Below are positions 23,950 to 35,215 of a stretch of 64,000 nt of DNA, in pieces. Under the pieces are notes generated by a model. It was not told the DNA's origin and searched no databases. It saw nothing but the letters and a program-made list of their open reading frames with translations. Source of the DNA: Uloborus plumipes (Eukaryota > Arthropoda > Arachnida > Araneae > Uloboridae); NCBI GenBank assembly GCA_038373865.1, contig JAXGGA010001096.1, positions 62,001 through 126,000 on the forward strand. The letters are read 5' to 3'. Both the position numbers and the translations under genes were made by a program. Each line of letters opens with the position of its first letter. Within the stretch, counting starts at the first letter, position 1.

Positions 23950-24145
23950 AGTATAAATATTACGTTAAAAAAGCACAAATACGCAAGGATACTGCAGACA
24001 CATGTTTCGGCGTTGCAAAAAACGTCTCGTGCATCCATAAGCTCACTTTTTTTTTTTGCATTGAAAAAGGGGTTCCTTGTAACGCCGAAACACGTGTTTG
24101 CAGTATCCCTGCGGATTTGTGCTTTTTTAACGCTGTATTTATACT
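23950..24145. mobile_element. Inverted repeat of Penelope-like element ends
   Basis: Arms of about 70 bp: AGTATAAATATTACG... on the left and ...TGTATTTATACT on the right. Both contain AAGCACAAAT, GGATACTGCA and TTTCGGCGTT in inverse order. The outward-facing arms read GCCGAAACA followed by TTTGTGCTTTTTTAACG, resembling the 3' ends of the Penelope-like dimer at 35.3-36.6 kb. Non-coding. Confidence 0.6.
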
Positions 24146-24468
24146 ATACATGAAAAATACCTTTCATAGAATAATTTATGCGTTCACGACTTGTCTCGTG
24201 ACCTTCTTTACTAAGGCCTACCTTCGTCCAACCATAGATATATGTCTCACTAAGTATAGCAAGAGTAATAAGATCTCTACCGGTCAAACACCCTAAGGAA
24301 TGTACATCATAATTCTACCAACAAAGTGCACTGGTGTACAATTTTCCAAGGCTGTAATTTGCAACAAAAAAATGGCTTCAATAAAATCCTCAATTTTTGA
24401 TCGGAACTATGATTATGAAGTATGTAATATTAAAGGATAGTGTAACATGTTTAGTATGACACAGTTTA

Positions 24469-24667
24469 GGGCCGAATCCAAGTTAAACACCATTGCAATC
24501 GCTTCGAGGCAATCGCAATAGACCAAAATTGCAATCGCTACTGGAAGTCAAATTACATTAGAATCGCATCTCGTAGCGATTGTAACGTTTCACTTGAACC
24601 CAAATTTGGAACTTTGCGATTGCATTGGTGAGTTGCGTTAATCCGTGTTTCACTTGAATTCCTGCCT
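24469..24667. mobile_element. Small inverted-repeat MITE
   Basis: The left end GGCCGAATCCAAGTTAAACAC is mirrored imperfectly by GTGTTTCACTTGAATTCCTGC at the right. Inside, GCAATCGC and GCGATTGC motifs repeat. The target duplication is not clear. Confidence 0.55.
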
Positions 24668-24903
24668 TAGTGTTTTTAAGAGTAATGATACAAATAATGG
24701 TCGTTCCAATATTCAATTGATTAATACAATTGGAAAAATAGGAAACTTTAAAAGGAAGACTACTACTGTTTTATGAGAAATCATCCCTATTTTTTTTAGT
24801 GTGTAAGTTAAAGTCACAAGGAAACCATTAAAAAAAACATTAGAATCCTTAATAAATATCAGACACTTTATTTTTTTGCATGATCGTAATCCAATTATTA
24901 ATA

Positions 24904-25079
24904 CAATCGACGCTGGATATAACGACCGTCTTCGTCCTACAGAAAGCGGTCTTGTTTACGAGTGGTCGCTATAAGAGGTAGAACATAGAGTGTATTGGAA
25001 TACAGTCGGGGGTTTTCTCACCGGTCGTTACATTAGGATGGTTTTTGTAACGAGTGTTTGTTATAACGAGCGTCGACTG
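24904..25079. mobile_element. Pogo/Tigger-type MITE
   Basis: CAATCGACGCTGGATATAAC at the left and GTTATAACGAGCGTCGACTG at the right, flanked by TA. Ends of the CAGTCGAC...TATAACG type with TA target duplication are typical of pogo/Tigger derivatives. Only 176 bp, no coding. Confidence 0.65.
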
Positions 25080-25573
25080 TATTATTTTGTGATCCTTACG
25101 AAAAAAAAGAACAAACTGAGAACTGTTGTCGCAATCTCAAATCTTTCTTCTACATCGTTTTCATGAATTGTAGCTCTTACGTATAATCGCTACCACTAAG
25201 TTTTTCTGTTTGCAAAAGTAGATCAAGGGCGAAAATTGAATACCATTTTTTTAATCTAGTTTAAGTCAATTCGAAACACTTTTGTCTGTTTATACCCACT
25301 GGTAAAATACTGATAAAGATTTCCCCTATCGTTCATCAACAGTTAAATCCCATTAAAAACTTACATTTTCACTTAAAATTTGCTAAAAAATGTTATAATT
25401 CTACACTGTATAACTTGGAAGTTCCAAACAAATTCCATCACACGTCGAAAAAATCGTTGTTCTAATTGGCATCGATATTTTAAATGTACGAGTATTTTTC
25501 ATCGCCAAAATAGAAAGAAAAATTCTAATTCTGTTTTTGATTAATATCTTCAGTACTTAAAATTTCAAAGATG

Positions 25574-25636
25574 AAACTTAGTAAACAAATCAGTAAATTG
25601 AGCTTAAACTTAGTAAACCAATCAGTAAATTGAGCA
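25574..25636. repeat. 31-bp tandem duplication
   Basis: AACTTAGTAAAC followed by AATCAGTAAATTGAGC occurs twice in a row with one base changed. Confidence 0.8.
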
Positions 25637-25639
25637 TAT

Positions 25640-27460
25640 AACGAAGCCTAAGTATAATAAGTAATAAATTAAAATCAAGGGAGATTTCAGAAAGATTTTA
25701 TTAAAAACATTCTGCGTAACACTTTGTTATTTTTGTAAAAAACATAAATCCACGCATTTTTCACAATACTGCCAAATAAAATAGCAAAAATAATCTTTTT
25801 GTTTACGTCATTGCAATGAATTACAGGAAAATAAGAATTCTTGCAGTGTTAAGCACTATCAAGGCAAAAACGTTTTATAGCAGAGATGTTTTCAAGATTG
25901 TTTCTGCCCCCCCCCCCCTTCCCCAACAAGTAGCTCTGCAAAGAATACCTAAAGGAAGAACAGAAAAACATAAAAGGAAGTAGCCAGAAAGATCGAAACA
26001 ATTTGAAATTTCTTACAATACATAAGAACTATACTGAGAAACGAAACAGATTTTTTTTTTATGTATCAAAATATCTTACTTTTATGTTTTCTGAAGAGAA
26101 ACTATTTCAGATATCAATCTCTGCCTTAAAAGGAAAATAAATAAATAGCGAGAAGAAATATTTTTTGGTTATTTCTAAGGAGTTACAAAAAAGAAAATTG
26201 GTCACAAATAAATAAATAAATAGAAATATGTTTGCTACTTTATCTGTGTGTGAATGTAAATATAGGTTGAAAACATTTTTACTAATATGTAATGGCCTTT
26301 AGATGTTTGAACATTCGAAATACTCCGAAACAAACATTTTTAAAGATGTTAAGAGTCATCATTATCAGTTTCATCCTTTGATCAGTTTCTGGCCAAAACT
26401 CAATTGCTTCCTCTAGAGTCTTAAGCAAATTAATATTTCAATTCTAGTCCTACGACGGCTAATCGCCAATTACTGATAAAGAACTAAAATTAAATAATAA
26501 AAACTCAGTTTCAAGTAAAGGAAAGCTCACCATGAACTACAGAGATATTTTTGTCTCTAAAATAACTTTCAAGACGCAAAATTATCTGCTCCCAAATGTA
26601 TGAAGTTGAAGAGTTATCCGGGCTCTTGTTTTAAGATTTACGGTCTATTGTTTCATTAATTCCACTCGTACAGACAGGTAACATGTCTGCCATGCATTTC
26701 CAAACTGCACAAATTCTTCGTATAGTTTTCATACCGTCATAATAAATCTTGTCAAGTGCTCTAGTACAAGTATATTTCAACACCTAATATTTCGTATGCG
26801 AAAGTTATGTCATTAATTAGTACAAGCTGGTTTTAAATATCACTTAGATAATTTTTTAGGACAGTTAAAATTACTAATCAATTTGCATCAGGTTTAATGG
26901 TATGTTAAGTCTATTTTGCAGACATAAATTTTTGGATAAATAAAACTAATTTTTAGGCCCTTGTGGGGGGGAGTGTAGTAGAGTACTAAGTGAAATTCAA
27001 CCTTTTTAAGAACTATACACTTGAAAAGAAGGTGAAATTATATTTTGTATATTAGAGGTCAATTAAAGTCCAGCACTTTCCTAATTTTGCTTGACGTTTA
27101 TTTTCCATTTGTAAATTATTTTTTCTTAGATATAAAACAGACAGCGAAAATATAGTTTTGAAACTGCTTAAAATCCAGCTTGAAATGAATATGTTAGCTT
27201 AAAAATAATTGATTTTAAATATGCTTTTTTGGGCTATGATTAAAAAAGCTTGCCCCATCCACTAACGAAGAAGCGAGTTTAATAAAAGTTTTAGAAAAAA
27301 TCTCCGTTAAAAAAGTTAGTTTAATTTAATTAGAAATGAAGTTTAATTCTTTACAGTAAAAAGGATATTTTTTAATGAAAATTCATTGAAAAATATGTTG
27401 TCTGATATCATAAACGTGTCTAAAATCAGTCAATACGTGTTGACCGCAATAATACTTTTA
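25640..27460. other. AT-rich intergenic stretch
   Basis: No gene or bounded element was supported. It contains a C-run at 25908-25918 and A/T runs. Confidence 0.5.
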
Positions 27461-27875
27461 CAATGCAAAATATAAACCATTGTTTTTACAGTATGATACT
27501 GGCAGCCCAGGGTCCAATTTAAAACTAAAATGCACAATAGTAAACTGTAACACTAGCAATTTGATAGTTTATTGTTGTAAAGTTAGCAATTTGGTAGTTT
27601 ATTGGTGTAATGCCGTAAAATTTTGCTGCATTATACTATAAAACAACAGCATAATACTGGAAGTAGAGGTTCCCGTTTTAAAATTCAAAATGCACAGTAC
27701 TAAACTGATCAATTAGCAATTTTACAGTTTATTACTGTAAAATTAGCAATTTTGCAGTGTAGTACTGCTAAAGTAGCAAGTTTAGTTTATTACTGTAAAA
27801 TTCACAATTTTTACAGTTTATTACTATAAAATGAACTGTATTATACTGTAAAAAACACGATTATTTTTCACAGTG
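27461..27875. mobile_element. Hairpin-array fold-back family, copy 2
   Basis: Begins CAATGCAAAATATAAACC and ends TTTTTCACAGTG, followed by TA. It has the same internal series of TTTACAGTTTATTACTGTAA units as copy 1, but is more diverged, with altered units such as TTTGATAGTTTATTG. Confidence 0.8.
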
Positions 27876-28323
27876 TAGGCTTGTAACTATTTGTTTATAT
27901 TTTAACTGTATTAATTTTAATATTTCAAACTACCAAAACGTTAACTACACTTTGAAACCAGTAACTGGCAATCAACCTTATCTTTCTATAATCAACCCTT
28001 CTATGTCATCAAAATTTTCGTGCAGAGGAATAACAGCTCAAGTTTTAAAACTGTTCGCACCACTTACACGAACATATATCAAGCTTTGGTTCGAGAAGTA
28101 TTTGCTCTTGTAAGTTATGAGTCATCACGTATCGTTTATCACGATATCTATGAGTGATTATGAGTATACACATGTTGGGAAAGTGAAATGTTTGGAAGTC
28201 GCTAACATTTTCTTTATGCAGAATTTGTTTCCACACCTCATTTCTCATTCGTTTTGCAAAATCTCATGTGCTGGTGACTTTTTTCCACGTAACACAGATC
28301 TTAAAAATCAGTAAATAAACATA

Positions 28324-28705
28324 CACTGTAAAAAAATGAATGTTGTTTTTACAGTATAATACAGCTAATTTCATAGTAATAAACTGTAGAAATTGCAAAT
28401 TTTACAGTAATGAACTAAAGTGCAAAATTGCTAATTTTATAGTAATAAACTGTAAAATTACTAATTTTACAATTTATTACAGTGAATTTTAGTTTTAAAC
28501 TGGAACCTTTGCTGCCAGTATTGTACTGCTGTTTTTAAAGTATAGTACAGCTAATTTTTACGGCAATAAGCTGCAAAATTGCTATCTTTGCAATAAAAAA
28601 CTAAAATTGCTAGTTTTACAGTTTATTGCTGTGCAATTTAGTTTTAAATTGGAACTTCAGCTGCCAGTATTATACTGTAAAAACAACAGTTCAATTTTTG
28701 CAGTG
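28324..28705. mobile_element. Hairpin-array fold-back family, copy 3
   Basis: CACTGTAAAAAAATGAATG at the left and TTCAATTTTTGCAGTG at the right, with TA on both sides. The interior carries the ACTGTAAA units in mirrored order relative to copies 1 and 2. Confidence 0.85.
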
Positions 28706-28869
28706 TATTTTTCGACCTATTTTATTATTTCAATGCATTTGTGTGCGCTCTTTTGCACGAGAAACGAATAACTAATTTTAATATTTTTGTATACAAAAAA
28801 CCTTAATTCATCAGAAAAATGAACTCGGGGGTATTTTTTATTTTTTTAGCAGATCAAAGCAGTTGATGC

Positions 28870-29340
28870 CTCATAATGAATCATTTCAAAAGATTTCACG
28901 CCTCAGATGATCCCTTTGAAAGAAAGTTGCCAAAAAGCGCAATAAATAACTCAAGTATTATTGATGAAATCTCACGGACAAGACATGAAATAATGAAATT
29001 GTCAAAACCTTTTTACGTCGGAGGACTTTTCCGCAAAACGTCTGACAGGTTCCACTTTTCAGCCCCTCCTCTCCAATGACGTCGCATTCGCCCGCTTTCT
29101 TGGGAATTCGGTGGCATCTCTCAGAACAAAATACCATTTACAAAATGTGACGACCGAAACGACATCTTGTTTTAAATCGCGTCGCTGATAAATAGTATAT
29201 TTCATAAAATCATTGGTATGTCGGGATCAACAGACAGTGGCTAAGCTTTGTGAGACCTGTCTTTCAGGCGGGCTTTGGAAAATCGCCTTCATTTTGAATA
29301 TTTATGGGTTTGAGGTGAGGCGTAAGTACACTTATTTATC
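28870..29340. other. High-complexity noncoding island
   Basis: About 450 bp with near-balanced composition, no internal repetition, and patches such as CCAATGACGTCGCATTCGCC (CRE-like TGACGTCG). An open plus frame (28876-29079) begins MNHFKRFHASDDPFER but has no splice signals or family resemblance. Conserved regulatory DNA and an unrecognised exon are both possible. Confidence 0.25.
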
Positions 29341-29644
29341 TTCGTGAGGATGTTGGGGAGAAAGAAGTGTCAAGTTTGGCAATCCCTTATAACACTTTTC
29401 ATTTTCATCGAAAAGAGTTTGACACAAGAGGATTTAATGATGGTTACGGGATTTTTTTCCCTTTAAATAGTAAAAAGTGCTTAATTTCTGGCAATACTAT
29501 TGACTATTTATAGTTTGAAGTTGAAGTGTGCGTACTCTTGTATATTTTTGCATGGCACTCAGTGTGAATTTGATAATTTTTAGTAACGCTTTTACTTTCA
29601 TAGAAAAGAAAAATTTCCCCGAAGTAGTTTTAATGATAGTTAAA

Positions 29645-29830
29645 TTTGTAATAATATGCATTTTATTAGTTTCACATGTCAGTTTGTTTGTTTGTTTATT
29701 TGTTTGTTTGTTTGTATGTATGTAACTTTGAACAAAAGATAAAATTCACGTTTTTTACAAACATAAAAGTAATATATTTAATACTATTATTAATACTAAA
29801 GGCTAAATTGTATTATTACATGTTGATATA
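29645..29830 (+). repeat. Dispersed repeat family B, copy 3, with TTTG microsatellite
   Basis: TTATTAGTTTCACATG, a (TTTG)n run at 29681-29714, GTATGTATGTAACTTTGAA, and AATACTATTATTAATACTAA follow the order seen at 35065-35215. The ending ACATGTTGATATA is the reverse of the start of copies 1 and 2. Confidence 0.7.
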
Positions 29831-29865
29831 TTGTAAGTATTTCAGCTGTTTGTGTGTGTAATGGG

Positions 29866-29950
29866 CGCAATCCACCGACTGGCTATCGCAGGTCAGAACT
29901 CGGGTCCTCGGTGTGGAAGGCCAACACCTTACCACCATGCCACCAGCCGA
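29866..29950 (-). mobile_element. Degenerate tRNA-derived SINE head
   Basis: The minus strand reads TGGCATGGTGGTAAGG (A-box position), an anticodon-arm-like CTTCCACACCGAGG, then GAGTTCTGACC in place of the B-box consensus GGTTCGANNCC. No closed acceptor stem, so it is not a tRNA gene. Probably an old SINE fragment. Confidence 0.5.
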
Positions 29951-30224
29951 CAATCTAGCATATGTAAGTATGATTGTTTTCCAAGAAAGATTAGGATTAA
30001 CAATGAATTCTCAATTTAAGACTCACCTATTTCATTTTAGTATGAATACTAAAGCGTCACAGTTTCCCGCATGAATAAAATTCATTAAAAAGTTTTTTTT
30101 AGAGCTTTGCTGTATTTATAAGCACCCGAGTAATCTTGGGTAGTAAGCTAGCCTTTTTTATACGTTTACTTTGATTAGAAAGAGTTTCAGAGATGCGGTT
30201 TTAATGATGTGATGTTGGTGATTG

Positions 30225-30300
30225 TGTACACAGATGCGGTTGCAATGAATGCAATTGAAATGAATGCAATTGTAATGAATGCAAAACCGCCACATATGAG
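30225..30300. repeat. Short tandem repeat, AATGAATGCAATTG type
   Basis: Four adjacent units of about 14 bp: GCAATGAATGCAATTG, AAATGAATGCAATTG, TAATGAATGCAA and similar, bordered by two ATGCGGTT copies. Confidence 0.75.
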
Positions 30301-31206
30301 GTTGTAATGAATATTTTATAATTTTTCATTTATTTTACTTTTGGAGCATTTTATTTACACACTTCGTATGGGTGCTGGGTAGAAGAACGTGTGAAGTTTC
30401 GAAATCCTTACTTACAATTTTTCTTTCATCGAAAAGAGTTTGACAGTCGAGGATTTAATGACAACAGTCTTATAACTTTGAATGTCTTCCATTTTGCAAA
30501 TATTTAATTCATAGCAAAATTGTTTTTCTTTACTTTAAAAATGAGTATTAAAAATTTCAGCCCTTATTTAAAACAAACAAGTTGATAATACAAAATAATT
30601 TGTTTATTGTCATGAAATTAAAAAATTAAATTATTTAGTTTCAGTAAGCAGTTTAACACTCCGAATGAGTACGGAGTTTATTTTCCACAGGAACCCACCA
30701 GAACTCAGTTCCTAAATTTTTTAATTGAATTTTCACATACTAAACGCGCTCTTACATGCTCTTTTATTGTACGCTATGTGCATGTATAACTTTGCAATAT
30801 GTTTTGAAAGTTATAAGGTTTAGGCACCTTTTTTTCTCTCTCAGAAAAAAACCCTGAACTACAGCACTTACAGAAAAGTATGAGAAACTTTTAAAAACTG
30901 CACATCCGCTAAAGGGTTTTCTGTGAAACTAAAAATATATGGTTCAATTCAGTACGATTTATCTTTTTTAATAACAATTTATTTTTTACAAGATTATATG
31001 GATTAGCTTGTAAAAATATAATCTTCAAAAAAGTAAAGAAATATTATATTTAATTAAAAAATAGAAGAGTGATTATTTAATACATCATTTAATACATGAT
31101 TATTTAATCAGTAATTTTTTTACCAAAACTTTACTAAAATGTAAAATGCAGCTCCCCAATCCTTTACTTGAGAAAAATAACTAAGAATTAAAAAGTATGA
31201 TTATGA
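30301..31206. other. AT-rich intergenic stretch
   Basis: Nothing supported. Confidence 0.5.
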
Positions 31207-31214
31207 AATTTTGC

Positions 31215-31648
31215 CAGGGGTGATTGTGTTCCGGTATTTTACTGGATTTCCGGTATTTTCACGATCGATTCTGGTATTTTCATGGTCGAAAATACCGGAA
31301 ATAAAATATTTTTAATTATGCTTTTGTCTTCCCACCTTCGGTATTTTTTTTTTTTTTTTCGAATTTTCGGTGGTTTTCCGATAATTACTAATAATATTCA
31401 TTGAGCAAAAATGTTAATATGCCATTCTATTATTTTTGACTAGAAACTATTTGAAACTATTCGAATGTATAAAATGTGTCTTGTTTGTTTATGAAAGACA
31501 ATTTAGTATTAAATATGTATAATTATAAAATTAGGTGTGCTTAAATAATAGGAGCCTTGGTTTTTTGAAAAAAGCACCCCCCCCCCCCCCACACACACTT
31601 CTCTTCAAAACTTTCAGGTATTTTTTCATGAACTCACAATCACCCCTG
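31215..31648. mobile_element. hAT-type MITE with 8-bp target duplication
   Basis: The inverted ends CAGGGGTGATTGTG and CACAATCACCCCTG are flanked by a perfect 8-bp duplication AATTTTGC (31207-31214 and 31649-31656). CAGGGG-type ends and an 8-bp duplication are diagnostic of the hAT superfamily. The 434-bp interior has CCGGTATTTT repeats, a T-run and a C-run, and no transposase. Confidence 0.9.
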
Positions 31649-31788
31649 AATTTTGCAGCAGCAATTCGAAACTCCAACATGCATTTTATAATAACTTTTT
31701 TAAATTGACATTAATTTACGTCAACATATATTAACGTCGTTAATATATTTACGTTCATTCTTCTCGTAAATATATTAAATTTTGGTAC

Positions 31789-32206
31789 CGATTCCATTTT
31801 GCAAAATATTTGTTTGGTTGAATCTTTTATGAATAAAACTTCTGATAAAACTTCTCTGAGCCAACTTCTATCAGAAACATATAAAGAGCACTTTTTTTTC
31901 CACATTCTAAAGTTAAGCACTATCACAATAAACTACAGAAATAGGACGACGAACTAAAAGTGTGGCAAGAAGTAGGTCATAGAATTTTAATTCAATCCGA
32001 TTCCATTTTGCAAAATATTTGTTTGGTTGAATCTTTTATGAATAAAACTTCTGATAAAACTTCTCTGAGCCAACTTCTATCAGAAACATATAAAGAGCAC
32101 TTTTTTTTCCACATTCTAAAGTTAAGCACTATCACAATAAACTACAGAAATAGGACGACGAACTAAAAGTGTGGCAAGAAGTAGGTCATAGAATTTTAAT
32201 TCAATC
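31789..32206. repeat. 209-bp tandem duplication, apparently identical copies
   Basis: Units 31789-31997 and 31998-32206 read the same by eye, including an eight-T run followed by CCACATTCTAAAG. The mirrored short frames on both strands are a consequence. The identity implies a recent event, or an assembly artefact. Confidence 0.88.
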
Positions 32207-32431
32207 CTATTCATGTTGGTGCTTTAAAGTTTTCCAAAGCGTAAACAACAAAACACTTATTCAAATCCATAGAGCATCAGTTTCAAAAAAATCTCCAAAC
32301 AAATATAATAACGAAAACGAGTGACATATTTGTCGGGGAATAAATTAGTGTTAGAATGACATAGTACATGGTTTCTCGATGAAGTTTAGTGAGATAAATG
32401 CGCTACTAGGAAGAAATTATGGAAGCTTTGT

Positions 32432-32866
32432 CTTGCAGCGCCTATGCGTAGGAACTCAAACGAAGAGATCTTTGATAGATAACCGATCTGTGGAGTATCA
32501 CTAGAAGATGTATGCTAATTGGAGAGATAGTGTACTGATTGATTTACAGCTAATGATTGGGTGGCAAACTTTGATTTACAGTTCCCGAGTTATTGACATT
32601 TTTTTACTCTTAGTTTGGTAGCCTGGGTGCATTTTTTTTCTTTTTTTCCCTTGCAGCGCCTATGCGTAGGAACTCAAACGAAGAGAGCTTTGATAGATAA
32701 CCGATCTGTGGAGTACCACTAGGAGATGTATGCTAATTGAAGAGATAGTGTGCTGATTGATTTAAAGCTAATGCTTGGGTGGCAAACTTTGATTTACAGC
32801 TCCAGAGTTATTGACATTTTTTTACTCTTAGTTTGGTAGCCTGGGTGCATTTTTTCTTCTTTTTTT
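32432..32866. repeat. 218-bp tandem duplication
   Basis: Units at 32432 and 32650 start CTTGCAGCGCCTATGCGTAG and run through AACCGATCTGTGGAGTA to GTTTGGTAGCCTGGGTGCAT, with a few substitutions. Each ends in a pyrimidine-rich tract followed by CAG (32650-32655 and about 32869-32871), which resembles a splice acceptor, but no coding frame follows. Confidence 0.85.
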
Positions 32867-32898
32867 TCCAGTGGCACGATTTTGAGTACGCTTTTACA

Positions 32899-33346
32899 AT
32901 GCAATACACCGCCAACTCGTTCATTTCTATCCATGAACTGAAGTTTAGGACTTGTTATGCCGTCATCAGCATGGAATACGAAAGTGAACGCGTTAGAGGC
33001 AAAAATCCTCTTATAGAGCAAAGAGAGTGAAAAAAACTGGTAGCTAATGTGAAATTAGAATACCAGCGAGCGATCCTTAGCGAATACCTTAGCCGTTGCT
33101 TAGGGGCGGTTACTCACTGCTTTATACCCGAGCTCTGGAAAATTTACGAGTTGTACCGTTCCCATGTGCGGTCGCTCGCTGGTATTCTAATTTCACATTA
33201 GCTACCAGTTTTTTTTCGGCTCTCTTTGCTTTATAAGAGGACTTTTGCCTCCAACTCCATTACTTTCGTATTCTATGCTGATAGAGCATAATAAGCTCGA
33301 AACAGCTGTCCATGGATCGAAATAGCCGGTTGGCGATGTATTGCAT
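32899..33346. mobile_element. Fold-back element with 180-bp arms
   Basis: The left arm (32899-33075) and right arm (33168-33346) are inverted copies: ATGCAATACACCGCCAAC versus GTTGGCGATGTATTGCAT, and ACTGGTAGCTAATGTGAAAT versus ATTTCACATTAGCTACCAGT. The spacer block with GTTGCTTAGGGGCGGTTACTC recurs just after the right arm (33361-33395), so the unit has a more complex history. A single arm occurs at 6957-7105. Confidence 0.8.
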
Positions 33347-33384
33347 ATTCCTGCCTTAGCCCTTGCTTAGAGGCGGTTACTCTC

Positions 33385-33445
33385 TGCTGTATACGCTTTT
33401 AGTAGTTTCACATGTGGGTTTGTTGTATGTATGTGGTTTGGGAAC
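33385..33445 (+). repeat. Dispersed repeat family B, short copy
   Basis: ACGCTTTTAGTAGTTTCACATGTGGG and GTATGTATGT match the start of the copy at 35065; the remainder is missing. Confidence 0.55.
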
Positions 33446-33499
33446 TTTTTTTCGCTTTAACCCCTATAAAACCTGATGCAGAACCATAGAAGCTCGCTC

Positions 33500-34431
33500 A
33501 TTTAAAACTGTAAGATGCACATTAACCCATTAATGCCTGACGTTTTTTTTTTCCAAAGATATTTTGTATACTGGTGACAAACAGTGTTTAATGGACAAGA
33601 AAAATAATTAAAAAAATATTATGTAAAAAATATTTTTTTATTAGGGAAAGAAAAATCGTCCTTTAAAATTTACGATAGACCCCAGAGGGTACATACTATT
33701 TAAACTAAAAAAATTTTTTTGCCTACGATACAATATTTAAAACGACATTTTATCAGAAGAAATAAAATCAGCAATTAACATAAACTAGGAAGCTGGGAAT
33801 AACTTTGAAAACTTGGCGTTTTTTCTTGAGATTGTGAACGATGTCATTTTTGATAAAGATCACATTAAAACTGCTACAGAACACCCTTCACAATGGTTAT
33901 GTGCTGCAATATGTTGATAACGAATTGAAACAATACCGAGGTACTAATTAAACACTATTATTTGTTTGAAACGTTCATTTTTGGGAAATTTAGACCCATT
34001 TTTTGAACCGTCCCTAAAAAGGGACGCTAGGCATTAATGGGTTAATAAACTGTAAAAATACCAATATAACAGTTTCTTGCTGTAAAGCTAAAAATTTTAG
34101 TTTATTGCCGTAAAATTTAGCTGTTTTATTCTGTAACAACAACAGTATAATACTGGCATCAGAGGTTCCAGTTAAAACTGTAAAGTGCACGGTAATGAAC
34201 TTAAATTAGCAATTTTAAAGTTTATTACTGTAAAAACAACAGTATAATACTGGCAGCGGAGGTTCCAATTTAAAACTGTAGAATACACAACTGTTTAATT
34301 AGCAATTTTACAGTTTAGTACTGCAAAAGTAGCAATTGTACAGTTTATTACTGCAAAATAGCAAATTTTTCCAGTTTTTTACTAAAATTAACTGTATTAT
34401 ACTGTAAAAACAACATTCATTTTTTATAGTG
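33500..34431. mobile_element. Hairpin-array fold-back family, copy 4 (split)
   Basis: A fragment TTTAAAACTGTAAGATGCAC (33501-33520) continues after a nested TTAA element as AATAAACTGTAAAAATACC (34044 onward). The right end TTCATTTTTTATAGTG (to 34431) is present and followed by TA. The left terminus is missing or too diverged. The split dates the TTAA element as younger. Confidence 0.75.
33526..34041. mobile_element. TTAA-type (piggyBac-like) MITE
   Basis: The ends CCCATTAATGCCT and AGGCATTAATGGG are perfect inverted repeats flanked by TTAA (33522-33525 and 34042-34045). CC-starting ends with TTAA duplication fit piggyBac. The 516-bp interior has no transposase. It is inserted inside a hairpin-array element. 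Confidence 0.88.
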
Positions 34432-34439
34432 TACTATCT

Positions 34440-35064
34440 GAAGTGTTTTTACTGCCACGCGGTAAATGCTACAATTTTTACCGATGCTTTGAATTTTTGA
34501 AATTGAAAATTTTCTTAGTTGTTAATTTACTGGTCGGTCTACCCTATAACAAAATTGTAAAATTTCTGTCGGAGAAAAATAAAGAATCATAAAAATGAAC
34601 ACAATCACGTCTCCAAGCAAAATAATTTAATTTTGTCACTGAAACAGACAGGTAGAATGACTAATTGGTTGCAATTATGAACTTGATATCGTTTTCTGCA
34701 TTTAACGAAATTCAGTTCTTACATTTTAAACTAAATTACTTAATTACTTCAAAGGAATGACAACTAGAAAGTTTTAAATAACGTTATAATGTTTCTTTAT
34801 TAATTATTCAATTAGCTCTTTTTCCAATTAGTTAATATTCTACAGCCGATAAGACCCTGTATTTAAAAGCTAAAAAATTTAGAGAAAATATGAAAAATTG
34901 ATTCTTCTAACTTTTACATAATTAGACAGAGTTGAAATTGAGTCGCATTTCTTTAATACTTGTTGAAGTAATTCACAAATATTTATATAACATTTGAAAA
35001 TAAGATTTAACTAACTAATAAGTTCCAGAAAAAACTAATTAAGTAAAAGGTCATTATGTAATAT
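34440..35064. other. AT-rich intergenic stretch
   Basis: Nothing supported. Confidence 0.5.
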
Positions 35065-35215
35065 TAATACGCTTTTATTAGTTTCACATGTGGGTTTGTT
35101 TGTTTGTATGTATGTAACTCCGAATAAAAGGTAAATTCGCATTCTTTGCAAATATATAACTGATATATTTAATACTATTAATACTAAAGGCTAAACCATA
35201 TTACCTGCTGATTCA
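35065..35215 (+). repeat. Dispersed repeat family B, copy 5
   Basis: TACGCTTTTATTAGTTTCAC, a short TTTG run, TATGTATGTAACTCCGAAT, TTCTTTGCAAATATATAAC and AATACTATTAATACTAAAGG define the most complete copy of this family in the window. Confidence 0.75.

Noticed and set aside
22444..28705. CRISPR-like array
   Set aside because: The repeated ACTGTAAA units are contiguous degenerate hairpins without unique spacers, in a eukaryotic context and with transposon ends.
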